This document shows, piece by piece, positions 36,989 through 47,668 of a stretch of DNA of 64,000 nt. The notes beneath the pieces were generated by a model that saw nothing but the letters and a program-made list of their open reading frames with translations, did no database searches and was not told where the DNA came from. The position numbers were made by a program, and so were the translations under genes. This DNA is from Nocardioidaceae bacterium (GTDB lineage: Bacteria; Actinomycetota; Actinomycetes; Propionibacteriales; Nocardioidaceae): contig JAGIBL010000002.1 of the NCBI GenBank assembly GCA_017744365.1, forward strand, positions 682,001 through 746,000. The letters run 5' to 3'. Each line of letters starts with the position of its first letter. Positions within the stretch are counted from its first letter, which is position 1.

Positions 36989-38307
36989 GACCCTCCGACC
37001 CCGAACAGCGCCAGGTGGATGACGCCGCCCGCGAATCCCATGATCGCCCCGTGCGCGTAGAGCATCCACTCGTCCTCCTTGATGGCCGAGCGCATCATCT
37101 CCACGAAGTCGCGCGGCGGCAGCTCCTTGGTGCGCGCCGCGACCAGGGTGCGGATCTTGTCCGACTGCCGCTTGCTGAACTCCGGATCGCGGAAGGGCGT
37201 GATGGTCCGGTCGACGGCCTCTGACGCGATCGCCTCGCGGATGCTGTCGAACCGCTTGGTGCCGACCGCGATCCGGACCGCGCCGCGCACCGGGCCGGCG
37301 GCCTGGTCGATCGCCGGGCGCATCGCGGTGGCGAGCATCTGCCGGGTGCGGTCACCGCGCGGACCGTCGAGCAGGAAGTCGCCGATCCGCTCGAGGGTGA
37401 TGACGTCGTCGGCGATGATCCGGGCGTAGACCTCGGCCGCCTCGTCCTGGCGGCGCAGGAACAGCCCGTGCCAGCGGATGCCGAGGATGCGCTTGGGCTC
37501 CGGCGGCTCGAAGATCAGCCACATGCCCAGCGCGTTGGTGATCCAGCCGACGAGCACGCCGAGGATCGGCAGCAGCCACCACTGCCCGAACCAGTGGTCG
37601 GCGATCGCGACCGGGATGCCGAGCAGGAACCCGAAGATGAACCCGAAGGCCACCATCAGGTTGAGCTCCTTCTGGCCGAAGTCGCGGAAGATCCGCACCA
37701 CGAGCGCCGGGTTGGCGCGGAAGTGCTCGATCACCATCACCTTCGGGTCGAGCAGCTGGTCGATGTGCACGCCGATCTCGTCGGTGATGCTCCGTACGAC
37801 GGTGGGCAGCTGCGCCTGGACCCGGGCAACGATCGCGCGGCGGGCCGGCGTGGGCAGGTCCCGCCACAGGTTGGGGTGCTCGCGCTCCATGATCTGCTCG
37901 ATCATCGCCGGCATGTCCGGGGCGAACACGGTGACGATGTGCTCGGCGATCTGGTCGGGCTCGAGCTGCTGGTAGAACTCCGCGGGCGTGCCGAGCTTGG
38001 CGATCGCCTTGTCCACCGCGATGCTGCCCATCTTGGCGGCCCGCGCGGGCACGATGCCCTGCCAGCCGACGCCGCCCTGCAGGAAGCCGGGGACCTCCTG
38101 CAGCTTGCGCGGCAGCACCCGGGAGAGCTGCTTGAGGCCGGGCACGGTGAACCCGTGGAAGCGCACCGGCGAGAACAGCATGATGAGACCGGTCCAGTTG
38201 ATGAGCCAGCCGATCACGCCGGTGAAGACCGGGATGGTCGCGATGTGGATCCAGCCCTCGGTGTCGACGTGCTGGAAGAACCAGTCGACCTCCAGCGGCA
38301 TCGTCAC
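36985..38307 (-). CDS. DUF445 family membrane protein
   Basis: This 440-residue protein has an N-terminal membrane helix pair (GVIGWLINWTGLIMLFSP), a long helical soluble region, a central membrane region with TNALGMWLIFEPPEP, and a C-terminal helix (GFAGGVIHLALFG). GWITNALGMWLIFEP is typical of DUF445. The function is unknown. GTG 38307 has GGAGGTGGGG upstream at good spacing; ATG 38301 is two codons further in. It forms an operon with the Abi-alpha-like gene. The 271 bases before it hold the promoter region of the next gene and nothing else I can identify. Confidence 0.85.
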   Translation of the reverse strand: MTMPLEVDWFFQHVDTEGWIHIATIPVFTGVIGWLINWTGLIMLFSPVRFHGFTVPGLKQLSRVLPRKLQEVPGFLQGGVGWQGIVPARAAKMGSIAVDKAIAKLGTPAEFYQQLEPDQIAEHIVTVFAPDMPAMIEQIMEREHPNLWRDLPTPARRAIVARVQAQLPTVVRSITDEIGVHIDQLLDPKVMVIEHFRANPALVVRIFRDFGQKELNLMVAFGFIFGFLLGIPVAIADHWFGQWWLLPILGVLVGWITNALGMWLIFEPPEPKRILGIRWHGLFLRRQDEAAEVYARIIADDVITLERIGDFLLDGPRGDRTRQMLATAMRPAIDQAAGPVRGAVRIAVGTKRFDSIREAIASEAVDRTITPFRDPEFSKRQSDKIRTLVAARTKELPPRDFVEMMRSAIKEDEWMLYAHGAIMGFAGGVIHLALFGVGGS

Positions 38308-38578
38308 CGGTCCCCACCTCCGCTCGCGGTCGCTTTTCGAGACCGTCGCAGAGACTAACGGCTCTGCTACCCATCGGTCACTGAGTGCCGATGGACGGGA
38401 CGGCAAGGCGACACGCGGCTGGGATGGTCAGAACGGGCCAGGCCGTCTAGTCCGATCGGGCCCCCCGCGCCGCCAGAGGCCCCGAATCGGCTCCGAGGTC
38501 TGGACGCGCGCCTCGGCGACCGCTGTCATGGCTGTTGGCTCGGGCACCGGGCTCGGGCCGGAACTGGGGAGAGAGTCC

Positions 38579-39358
38579 ATGCGATTGAAGTCCGTCCTGA
38601 GTGCGCTCGGCATCGCCGTCGCGATCGTGCTCGCACTCGACTACGCCAGCTTCGCCGCGACAGGAAAGAGCGCCATCCTCGGCAAGCTCAACAAGGCCAA
38701 CAGGGTCACCACGTTCCAGCGAACGAACGCCGGTCCCGCGGTCGGGTTCAACACGCTCGCCAACCAGCCGCCGTTCAGCGTCAACCGGACCACGAAGGTC
38801 GCCCGGCTCAACGCGGACCTGCTCGACGGGAAAGACTCGTCCGCCTTCGCCGCGAACAACCAGACGAAGGTCTACAAGTTCACCGCCGCAACGCCGGCGA
38901 CCGGGCACACCTTCAACATCCCGATCCCCGGGCCCGGGACCTACCTGCTGTCCTACTCGGTCCCGATGACTCTCGGCGGCTCCACCACCCAGTCCGAGTG
39001 GGGCTACTGCGAGGTCGGGCAGAGCAACGCCATCATCTTCGGCACCTACCAGGGCAGCGGTCATGCGTCGACCGCGTCTGCCGTCGGCACCGGCCCGAGC
39101 GCGGGGCCGACGATGGGCGTCTCGGCCACGACCGTCATCAACCCGTCCGGGTTCGGCGTCACCTTCAACGTGTTCTGCAACGCCTCGGCGAACTGGACCA
39201 CACCGCCGACGGTCAGCTTCCTCGGGACGACGCTCGCGCAGCCGGCGATCGTCACGCTGACCAAGCTGAGCAACGTGACCAGCACCAGCACGTCGGCCCG
39301 GCAGCCGACGGCTCAGCAGCGCCAGGCCATGGAAGGCCGGATGGCCGCGGTGCGCTGA
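38579..39358 (+). CDS. Secreted hypothetical protein
   Basis: This 259-residue protein has a signal peptide (about 1-27, ending FAATG) and then a beta-rich, Ser/Thr/Gly-rich body. VARLNADLLDGKDSSAF (about 77-93) is a motif seen in many secreted actinobacterial proteins of unknown role. Four cysteine-poor beta regions follow, with GTYLLSYSV and TFNVFCNAS. ATG 38579 follows GGGGAGAGAG. A 12-bp hairpin terminator follows the stop. A surface or exported role is likely; the function is unknown. Confidence 0.75.
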   Translation: MRLKSVLSALGIAVAIVLALDYASFAATGKSAILGKLNKANRVTTFQRTNAGPAVGFNTLANQPPFSVNRTTKVARLNADLLDGKDSSAFAANNQTKVYKFTAATPATGHTFNIPIPGPGTYLLSYSVPMTLGGSTTQSEWGYCEVGQSNAIIFGTYQGSGHASTASAVGTGPSAGPTMGVSATTVINPSGFGVTFNVFCNASANWTTPPTVSFLGTTLAQPAIVTLTKLSNVTSTSTSARQPTAQQRQAMEGRMAAVR

Positions 39359-39370
39359 CCCACCGAACGA

Positions 39371-39406
39371 CGAAGCGCCCCGAACCGTCAGGTCCGGGGC
39401 GCTTCG
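39371..39406. terminator. Bidirectional intrinsic terminator
   Basis: A 12-bp perfect stem (CGAAGCGCCCCG / CGGGGCGCTTCG) with a 12-base loop lies between the convergent secreted-protein and hspR genes. It is the clearest intrinsic terminator stem in the window and would serve both strands, though it lacks a long T-tract. Confidence 0.85.
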
Positions 39407-39413
39407 TCATGTC

Positions 39414-39827
39414 TCACTGGAACGGGTGCAGCGTCCCCCGGGGCCGCAGCGCGGGCAGGTTCGGCTTGCGCTCGTGCAGCGCGGCCATCGCGGCCTCCAG
39501 GGCGGCGGTCAGCTCGCCGACGCGGCGGCCGAGCTCGGCGTTGCGGGCACGCAGGGCGGCGACCTGGTTCTCCAGCTCGAGGATCCGGCGAACCCCTTCG
39601 AGGCCGATGCCGGCGGCGGTGAGCTCAGCGACGACGCGGAGCGCCTCGATGTCGTTGAGCGAGTACCGCCGGCCACCGCCCCCGGTCCGGCCCGGCGAGA
39701 CCAGGCCGGCGCGGTCGTACTGGCGCAGCGTCTGCGGGTGCAGCCCGGTCAGCTCGGCGGCCACGCTGATCACGTAGACCGGGGTCGAGGGGCCAGGAGG
39801 CCGCGGCCTCTGACGCGGAGGCATCAT
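39414..39827 (-). CDS. hspR: Heat-shock repressor HspR (MerR family)
   Basis: This 137-residue MerR-type protein has VISVAAELTGLHPQTLRQYDRAGLVSP, the HspR helix-turn-helix, then GGRRYSLNDIEAL and a coiled-coil C-terminal half. HspR binds HAIR sites together with DnaK and represses heat-shock operons at normal temperature. It is the last gene of the dnaK operon and overlaps dnaJ by four bases. HAIR-type repeats upstream of dnaK and clpB are its expected targets. Confidence 0.95.
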   Translation of the reverse strand: MMPPRQRPRPPGPSTPVYVISVAAELTGLHPQTLRQYDRAGLVSPGRTGGGGRRYSLNDIEALRVVAELTAAGIGLEGVRRILELENQVAALRARNAELGRRVGELTAALEAAMAALHERKPNLPALRPRGTLHPFQ

Positions 39828-40996
39828 CGACTCCTCTCGAACAGAACCGCACGCGGGTCCGACCCGTTCATGGCGTCACGGTAGGCGGTGACGGCCGCGC
39901 GCGCCGCGTCATCGAGCTCGGCCGGCACCTGCACCTCGACGGTCACCAGCAGGTCGCCGTGGCTGCCGTCCTTCTTGGCACCGCCACGGCCACGGACCCG
40001 CAGCGTCCGTCCGTTCGGCGTACCCGGGGGGATCCGCAGCGTCACCGGAGCACCGCCCAGGGTGGGCACCCGGATCTCGGCACCGAGCGCTGCCTCGTCG
40101 AAGCGCACCGGCACGGTGAGGGTCAGGTTGTCGCCCTTGCGGCCGAACAGCGGGTGCGCGGAGACGTGCACCGTGACGAACAGGTCGCCCGCCGGGCCGC
40201 CGTTCTCGCCCGGCGCGCCCTTGCCCTTGAGGCGGATCCGCGCGCCGTCCTTCACGCCCGCCGGGATCCGCGCCTGGATGGTCCGGGTGGACCGGGCGCG
40301 ACCGGAGCCGTGGCAGGTCGGGCAGGCCTCGTCGTACACGACCGTGCGACCGTGGCACTGGGGGCAGGTCTCGTTCATCGCGAACCCGCCGCCCGCGTTG
40401 ACGGTCACCATGCCGGCGCCCTCGCAGGTCGGGCAGACATGCGGCTGGGTGCCGGGCTTGCCGCCCGAGCCGTGACAGGTCGGGCAGGTGCCGTCCGCCG
40501 AGATGCGCAGCGAGATCGTGGTGCCCTCGACTGCATCGGTGAACGCGATGGTCGCTTCGGTCTCCAGGTCCGCTCCGCGGGTCGCCGTACGACGAGAGGC
40601 GCGTGGCCCCGCGCCGCCACCGAAGAATCCGCCGAGCAGGTCGGAGATGTCGAAACCGCCCGCGCCGCCGGGGCCTCCGGTGCTGTACGAGAAGCCGCCC
40701 GGGAAGCCCTGGCCGCCGCCGGAAAAGCCACCGGAAAAGCCACCGGGGAAGCCGCCGCCGGCGAACATCTCGCGCATCTGGTCGTACTCGGCGCGCTTCT
40801 CGGCATCGCCGAGGACGTCGTACGCCTCGGCGATCTCCTTGAAGCGCTCCTCCGCCGCGGCGTCCCCCGGCTTGGAGTCGGGGTGGTTCTCCCGGGCGAG
40901 CTTGCGGTACGCCTTCTTGATCGCGCTCGCGTCGGCGTCCTTGTCGACGCCGAGGACCTGGTAGAAGTCCTTGTTGGCCCAGTCGGCCTGGCTCAT
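39824..40996 (-). CDS. dnaJ: Chaperone DnaJ (J-domain, zinc-finger type)
   Basis: DnaJ delivers substrates to DnaK and stimulates its ATPase. The 390-residue protein has a J-domain with HPD (DFYQVLGVDKDADASAIKKA), a Gly/Phe-rich region (about 75-130) and four CxxC zinc-finger repeats (CPTCHGSG, CPTCEGAG, CPQCHGRT, CPTCHGSG). Two C-terminal substrate-binding domains follow. The third CxxC repeat is slightly off consensus. The start is ATG 40996. It follows grpE by 34 bases. Confidence 0.96.
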   Translation of the reverse strand: MSQADWANKDFYQVLGVDKDADASAIKKAYRKLARENHPDSKPGDAAAEERFKEIAEAYDVLGDAEKRAEYDQMREMFAGGGFPGGFSGGFSGGGQGFPGGFSYSTGGPGGAGGFDISDLLGGFFGGGAGPRASRRTATRGADLETEATIAFTDAVEGTTISLRISADGTCPTCHGSGGKPGTQPHVCPTCEGAGMVTVNAGGGFAMNETCPQCHGRTVVYDEACPTCHGSGRARSTRTIQARIPAGVKDGARIRLKGKGAPGENGGPAGDLFVTVHVSAHPLFGRKGDNLTLTVPVRFDEAALGAEIRVPTLGGAPVTLRIPPGTPNGRTLRVRGRGGAKKDGSHGDLLVTVEVQVPAELDDAARAAVTAYRDAMNGSDPRAVLFERSR

Positions 40997-41030
40997 CGGG
41001 TGCCACCCCCTCTCGTCGTGGTCGTGTTCG

Positions 41031-41611
41031 TCAGCTCTTCTCGGGCTCGTCGGTCAGCACCGGCTCCGGCGGGTCCACCACCAGTACCTGTGCGGCCCGG
41101 ACCACCCGGTCGCCGATCTTGTAACCGGCCTTCGCGATGTGCTTGCAGGTCACCACCGACACGGTCGGGTCGGTGCCCACGTGCGAGAGCGCCTCGTGCA
41201 GCAGCGGGTCGAACGCGTCGCCCGGCTGGCCGAATCGAACCAGGCCGAGCCCGGCCACGATCCGCTCCAGCTGCTCGGCGACGCCCTTGAAGCCGCCCTC
41301 GAGCTCGCCGGCCTCGCGGGCCCGGTCGATGTTGTCGAGGACGTCGAGCATCGGCTCGAGCACCCGGAACACCGCGTTCTGCGCGACCAGCTCTCGGTCA
41401 CGCTCGACGCGCCGCTTGTAATTGAGGAACTCCGCCTGCAGCCGCTGCAGGTCGGCGGTCCGCTCGGCCGCCTCCTGCCGCGCCTGGGCGAGGGGGTCGG
41501 CGGAACCGACCCCCTCCACCTCGTCGACGTCCTGGGGCTCCAGCGGGCCACCCTCCTCGAGGAGGTTGTCGATGCCGCTGATGTCGTCAGGAATCTCGGG
41601 GTTCTCCGAGG

Positions 41612-41615
<4 letters not shown>
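41031..41615 (-). CDS. grpE: Nucleotide exchange factor GrpE
   Basis: This 194-residue protein has an acidic N-terminus, a long coiled-coil (about 55-110, with [20 protein letters not shown]) and a C-terminal beta domain with [14 protein letters not shown] and VVRAAQVLV. GrpE frees ADP from DnaK. The ATG overlaps the dnaK stop by four bases. The function follows from the operon and from the motifs. Confidence 0.94.
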
Positions 41616-43459
<1,844 letters not shown>

Positions 43460-43564
43460 GTGTGTTACCTCCATCTGGGCCCGGGAGCTCCCGGGCGGTT
43501 GGTGCCTGGTCGAAGTCTGGGTTCGCCGTCATCGTCGGACCACACCGTCGAGTCTGGCAAATAA

Positions 43565-43585
43565 CTTGAGTCGCTTCAACTCAAC
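43565..43585. promoter_or_regulatory. HAIR element upstream of dnaK
   Basis: CTTGAGT-N7-ACTCAAC matches the HAIR consensus CTTGAGT-N7-ACTCAAG at all but the final base. It lies 106-126 bases before the dnaK start, in the divergent space with an aldo/keto reductase gene. It should be the HspR binding site controlling the dnaK operon. Confidence 0.9.
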
Positions 43586-43668
43586 TCTTGTCATGGGTCC
43601 CAACTCAGGTCCCCCCGGGATTGTTCCCGCTGAGGAATATCGGGCCCGGATGTGGTGTCGTGACTCCC

Positions 43669-44505
43669 ATGACAGTTCCCGCACTCCAGCTCAACGACGG
43701 CCACACCATCCCCCAGCTCGGCTTCGGGGTCTTCCAGGTCGATCCCGCGGAGACCGCCCAGGTCGTGTCCGAGGCCCTCGAGGCGGGCTACCGGCACCTC
43801 GACACCGCGCAGATGTACCGCAACGAGCGCGGCGTCGGCGAGGCGATCAAGGCGCTGCCGCGCGAGGAGATCTACCTGACCACCAAGCTCAACAACGGTT
43901 TCCACCGGCCCGACGACGCCCGGCGCGCGTTCGAGGAGTCGCTGACGGCGCTCGGCACCGACCACGTCGACCTCTTCCTCATCCACTGGCCGCTGCCCAC
44001 CCGGTACGACGGCGACTTCGTCTCCACCTGGAAGACCCTCGAGGAGTTCAAGGCCGACGGCCGGGCCCGCTCGATCGGCGTCTCCAACTTCACCCCGGCG
44101 CACCTGGAGCGACTGGCCGCCGAGACCGGCACCGTCCCCGCGGTGAACCAGATCGAGGTCCACCCCTACTACGGCAACGAGGCCACCCGTACGGCGGACG
44201 CCGCCGCCGGGATCCTCACCGAGGCCTGGTCGCCGATCGCGCAGGGCGCCGTCCTCGACGACCCGGTCGTCGTCGAGATCGCGGAACGGCTGGGACGCAC
44301 CCCGTCTCAGGTGGTGCTGCGCTGGCACGTCGAGCGCGGCGACATCGTGTTCCCGAAGACGGTGACGCCGGCGCGGATGCGGGAGAACTTCCAGATCTTC
44401 GACTTCACGCTCTCGGCCGAGGACGTGGCCGCGATCACGGGTCTCGACCGGGGTGTCGCGGGCCGGCGTGGGCCGGACCCGGAGGTCTTCGACTGGATCC
44501 CGTGA
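43669..44505 (+). CDS. Aldo/keto reductase
   Basis: This 278-residue NADPH-type aldo/keto reductase has the full tetrad: Asp45 and Tyr50 in HLDTAQMYRNE, Lys73 in TTKLNN and His106 in LIHWPLP. The family C-terminal signature FPKTVTPARMRENFQIFDF is present. The substrate is broad or unknown. ATG 43669 is chosen over a run-in from 43588. It is divergent from dnaK across the HAIR site, so heat induction of this gene is possible but unproven. Confidence 0.92.
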   Translation: MTVPALQLNDGHTIPQLGFGVFQVDPAETAQVVSEALEAGYRHLDTAQMYRNERGVGEAIKALPREEIYLTTKLNNGFHRPDDARRAFEESLTALGTDHVDLFLIHWPLPTRYDGDFVSTWKTLEEFKADGRARSIGVSNFTPAHLERLAAETGTVPAVNQIEVHPYYGNEATRTADAAAGILTEAWSPIAQGAVLDDPVVVEIAERLGRTPSQVVLRWHVERGDIVFPKTVTPARMRENFQIFDFTLSAEDVAAITGLDRGVAGRRGPDPEVFDWIP

Positions 44506-44518
44506 GGGATCGCTCGAC

Positions 44519-45076
44519 CTACTGGACGGTGACCTTGACCTCGTTGGACGCGGTCTTCGAGGCCGGGTCGTAGACCCGGAAGATCTGGTCGCCGGTGCGG
44601 TTGGTGATGACCCAGGTGTCGTAGGTCCCGACGCTCACCTGGGTCTGCACCCCGAAGTCGGACCAGTCCGCGCCGAGCTTGCGCTGCACCAGCAAGCCCA
44701 TCGCGTCGTGGCCGGGCCAGGTGCCGGTGAGGTTGATCCGCTCGCCGGGCTTCACGAACACCGGGGAGGCCGACAGGGTCAGGCCCCCGGTGGCTCCGCC
44801 GGTCGGGGTGTTGGTGATGAGGCCGCTCGGCTCGCCCGAGGGCGTCGGCAGGTCGGTCGGCACCGGCAGCGCGGTCGTCGGCAGCGGCGTGACCGGGTCG
44901 ACGTGCACCTGGCCCAGCGCGCCGGTGTCGGTCTCGTCCAGGCCCAGTGACTTGACCACGACGTACGTGCCGAGCCCGATGGCCAGGCCGATGGCGACGG
45001 CCACCCCGAGCACCTTGACGCCGGCGGAGACGAACAGCTGTCGTCGCTCCTCGTCGATGCGGCTGCCCGGTGACAT
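44519..45076 (-). CDS. Membrane-anchored protein with extracellular Ig-like domain
   Basis: This 185-residue protein has a short cytoplasmic head, one membrane helix (about 17-43), a Pro/Thr-rich linker (about 60-95) and a C-terminal beta domain (about 98-185) with PGERINLTGTWPGHDAMGLLVQ. The family is unknown; the fold looks Ig- or fibronectin-like. ATG 45076 is chosen over an upstream ATG at 45106. It is convergent with the aldo/keto reductase, 13 bases apart. Confidence 0.65.
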   Translation of the reverse strand: MSPGSRIDEERRQLFVSAGVKVLGVAVAIGLAIGLGTYVVVKSLGLDETDTGALGQVHVDPVTPLPTTALPVPTDLPTPSGEPSGLITNTPTGGATGGLTLSASPVFVKPGERINLTGTWPGHDAMGLLVQRKLGADWSDFGVQTQVSVGTYDTWVITNRTGDQIFRVYDPASKTASNEVKVTVQ

Positions 45077-45121
45077 CACGGCCCCAGGATAGGGGGGCGG
45101 CGGCAACCGGGCCGCCGTCGG

Positions 45122-45544
45122 TCAGAACCGCGAGTAGATGTTCTCGTCGACCATCCGCACGCTCCGCCAGCCGTCGGCCGTCCGGACCAGGTCGTGGTGG
45201 TAGTAGCCGCCGACCTCCCAGAGGATCTCCTTGCCCTCGGGGTCGGTCATCACGAGCGGGTTGACGAAGTACGCCGTCGCGCGGGCCTTGTCGGGGCCGT
45301 CGAAGTCGATCGCCACCTGCCCGATCGTGTGCTGGTAGCGGGTGAACAACGACAGCCCGTCGATCACCCACGGCCGCGCCTCGGACAGCGGCGCCACCGG
45401 CCCGTCCACCGAGGAGTAGTCGAGGATCGCGCCGTCGGCGAAGACGTGGTCGAGGTCGTCGAAGCTACGGGTGTCGATGGCCCGGGTGTAGCGGGTGATG
45501 ACCTCGCGGATCTCCATCCGGTCGGAGAGCTCCTGCAGTTCCAT
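45122..45544 (-). CDS. SnoaL/NTF2-like protein
   Basis: This 140-residue protein has the NTF2-like cone fold layout: helical N-terminus with REVITRYTRAIDTRSFDDLDHVF, then beta strands HTIGQVAIDFDG and EVGGYYHHDLVRTADGWR. Many are steroid-isomerase or dehydratase relatives, but catalytic residues vary. It is divergent from the LLM operon, and a KstR-like palindrome lies between them, so a link to that catabolic cluster is likely. Confidence 0.85.
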   Translation of the reverse strand: MELQELSDRMEIREVITRYTRAIDTRSFDDLDHVFADGAILDYSSVDGPVAPLSEARPWVIDGLSLFTRYQHTIGQVAIDFDGPDKARATAYFVNPLVMTDPEGKEILWEVGGYYHHDLVRTADGWRSVRMVDENIYSRF

Positions 45545-45613
45545 CTGTCCTCCTGTGAAGGCGCCTTCAGAAAAAAGGTGACGAGAGCCTCGTCCGCACT
45601 CTAGTCACGAAAA

Positions 45614-45627
45614 TGGAACACGTTCTA
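45614..45627. promoter_or_regulatory. KstR-type operator (TnnAACnnGTTnnA), exact match
   Basis: TGGAACACGTTCTA matches the KstR consensus at every fixed position. It lies 12-25 bases before the LLM oxidoreductase start and between that gene and the divergent SnoaL-like gene, so it can control both. KstR-type repressors control steroid and lipid catabolism in actinobacteria. Confidence 0.72.
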
Positions 45628-45638
45628 GTGTTGTGGCC

Positions 45639-46517
45639 ATGCGTTTCTCCTTTGCCGAGGGCATGACGAAGGCCGAGTACTACGCGCCGCTGGCGCAGGC
45701 CTGCGAGGCCGCCGGCTACACCTCGATGACCGTCGCCGACTCGCTGATCTACCCGAAGGAGTCGGACTCGAAGTACCCCTACACCGACACCGGCGACCGG
45801 GAGTTCCTCGAGGGCAAGGAGTTCATCGAGACGATGATCCTGTGCGCGCACCTGTTCGCGGTGACCTCGACGCTGCGGCTGACGCCATTCGTGCTCAAGC
45901 TGCCGATCCGCCCGCCGGTGCTCGTCGCCAAGCAGGCCGCCTCCCTGGCGTTCCTGTCGAACAACCGGCTCGGCTTCGGCGTCGGCCTCTCGCCGTGGCC
46001 CGAGGACTTCGCGGCCCTCGGCGTCCCGTGGGAGCGGCGCGGCAAGCGCACCGACGAGTGCATCGACATCATCCGCGGCCTGACCAGCGGCGAGTTCTTC
46101 GAGTACCACGGCGAGTTCTACGACATCGAGCCGCTCAAGCAGTGCCCGGCGCCGACCGAGCCGGTCCCGATCCTGGTCGGCGGCCACTCCGACGCCGCGC
46201 TGCGCCGGGCCGTGCTCAAGGGCGACGGCTGGATGCACGCCGGCGGTGACGGCGAGGAGCTGGACCGGCTGCTGGAGCGGCTCGCCGAGATCCGCAAGGA
46301 GGAGGGCGACGACCGCGACGACTTCGAGGTGCACGTGATCTCGTACGACGCCTACACGATCGACGGGATCCGGCGGCTGGAGGACAAGGGCGTCACCGAC
46401 TGCATCGTCGGCTTCCGGATCCCCTACATCGTGGGCCCGGACACCGAGCCGCTGCAGACCAAGATCGACAACCTCAACCGGTACGCCGAGGACGTCATCT
46501 CGAAGGTCTCGCTGTGA
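45639..46517 (+). CDS. LLM class flavin/F420-dependent oxidoreductase
   Basis: This 292-residue TIM-barrel luciferase-like protein has GFGVGLSPWPEDFAALGVPWERRG and PILVGGHSDAALRRA, typical of the LLM superfamily, many of which use F420. The start is ATG 45639 (GTG 45633 two codons earlier is possible). It opens an operon in which the next genes overlap by four bases. A redox step in the breakdown of a lipid-like compound is a reasonable but unproven reading. Confidence 0.88.
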   Translation: MRFSFAEGMTKAEYYAPLAQACEAAGYTSMTVADSLIYPKESDSKYPYTDTGDREFLEGKEFIETMILCAHLFAVTSTLRLTPFVLKLPIRPPVLVAKQAASLAFLSNNRLGFGVGLSPWPEDFAALGVPWERRGKRTDECIDIIRGLTSGEFFEYHGEFYDIEPLKQCPAPTEPVPILVGGHSDAALRRAVLKGDGWMHAGGDGEELDRLLERLAEIRKEEGDDRDDFEVHVISYDAYTIDGIRRLEDKGVTDCIVGFRIPYIVGPDTEPLQTKIDNLNRYAEDVISKVSL

Positions 46518-47668
46518 GCGACGAGGTCGCCGGCGTCTTCGCTGACGCCGTACGAGAAGCCGAGGCGCTGGTCAGGAACCCGCCTTTCCCGATCGACGAC
46601 CAGGACCTCGCCGAAGGCCTCGACTACCTCGCCGGCAGCATCCGCTCCTCGCTGCAGATGGCCTTCGACTACGACCTCGAGCACCCGGTGCTCATCAACC
46701 CCACGCACCAGTACGCCCGGCAGGGCCTGGACAACCCGGACGCGATCTACTTCAACGCCTACCTCGACGAGGGTGCGACCTACGAGGTCTCCGGCGTCCG
46801 TGGGACCACGACGGACCTGTCCTTCCAGATCATGGACGGCAACTACTCCGCGGACGGGTCGCCGACCTCGCTGGCCGCCTTCGACGACCGCGAGCTCGAC
46901 GTCGCGGCCGACGGGTCGTTCTCCTGGCGCTTCGGCCCGGAGATGGGGCTGAAGAAGGGCGCCACCCTCATCGTCCGCGAGGTCTACTCCGACTGGAACG
47001 CCGAGGACCGTGGCACGCTGCGGATCCAGCGGCTCGACACCGCCGGGGTGCCGCGCGGACCGGTCGAGCTGGACCGCATCGCCAAGCGGTACGGCGTCGC
47101 GGCCAAGATGCTCACCGGCAAGATCAAGACCTGGTTCGCGTTCCCGGAGTGGTTCACCTACAAGGAGCCGGTGAACACCCTGACGACGCCGACGTCGACG
47201 CCCGGCGGGCTCGCCTCGCAGTTCTCCTCGCTGGGTCACTACTCGTTGGACGAGGACCAGGCACTCGTCGTCACCGTGCCGGTCTGCGACGCGGCGCCGT
47301 ACCAGGCCATCCAGATCGGCTCGCGCTGGTACGTCTCCACCGACTACGAGCACCACCAGACCTCGCTGACCGGCGCGCAGTCGCAGGCCGACCCGGACGG
47401 GTTCTTCCGGTACGTCGTGAGCGAGCGCGACCCCGGCATCGCCAACTGGCTGGAGACCACCGGCCACGCCCAGGGCGTGATGATGCTGCGCTGGCAGCGG
47501 CTCTCCCGCGACCTGACCGCCGCCGACGGCCCCGCCGTCGCCCTCGTGCCCTTCGACCAGCTTTCGGAGAGCCTCCCCTACTTCCAGGACAACCGGGTCA
47601 CCCCGGAGCAGTACACCGCCCGCATCGCCGCCCGCCAGGTCGGCATCGCCCGAAGGATGATCTCGTGA
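46514..47668 (+). CDS. Hypothetical protein, DUF1214-like
   Basis: This 384-residue soluble protein starts GTG (GTGA overlap with the preceding stop). The C-terminal part has DPGIANWLETTGHAQG and MMLRWQRLSR, which resemble DUF1214 proteins, and the middle is beta-rich. I cannot assign a reaction. It is encoded between an LLM oxidoreductase and an SDR, so it may handle the same metabolite. Long open frame and tight coupling support that it is real. Confidence 0.65.
   Translation: MSDEVAGVFADAVREAEALVRNPPFPIDDQDLAEGLDYLAGSIRSSLQMAFDYDLEHPVLINPTHQYARQGLDNPDAIYFNAYLDEGATYEVSGVRGTTTDLSFQIMDGNYSADGSPTSLAAFDDRELDVAADGSFSWRFGPEMGLKKGATLIVREVYSDWNAEDRGTLRIQRLDTAGVPRGPVELDRIAKRYGVAAKMLTGKIKTWFAFPEWFTYKEPVNTLTTPTSTPGGLASQFSSLGHYSLDEDQALVVTVPVCDAAPYQAIQIGSRWYVSTDYEHHQTSLTGAQSQADPDGFFRYVVSERDPGIANWLETTGHAQGVMMLRWQRLSRDLTAADGPAVALVPFDQLSESLPYFQDNRVTPEQYTARIAARQVGIARRMIS

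Noticed and set aside
38308-38578. Small gene in the 271-base gap between DUF445 and the secreted protein
   Set aside because: No frame has a good start, RBS and coding-like composition. It is best read as promoter and leader sequence.
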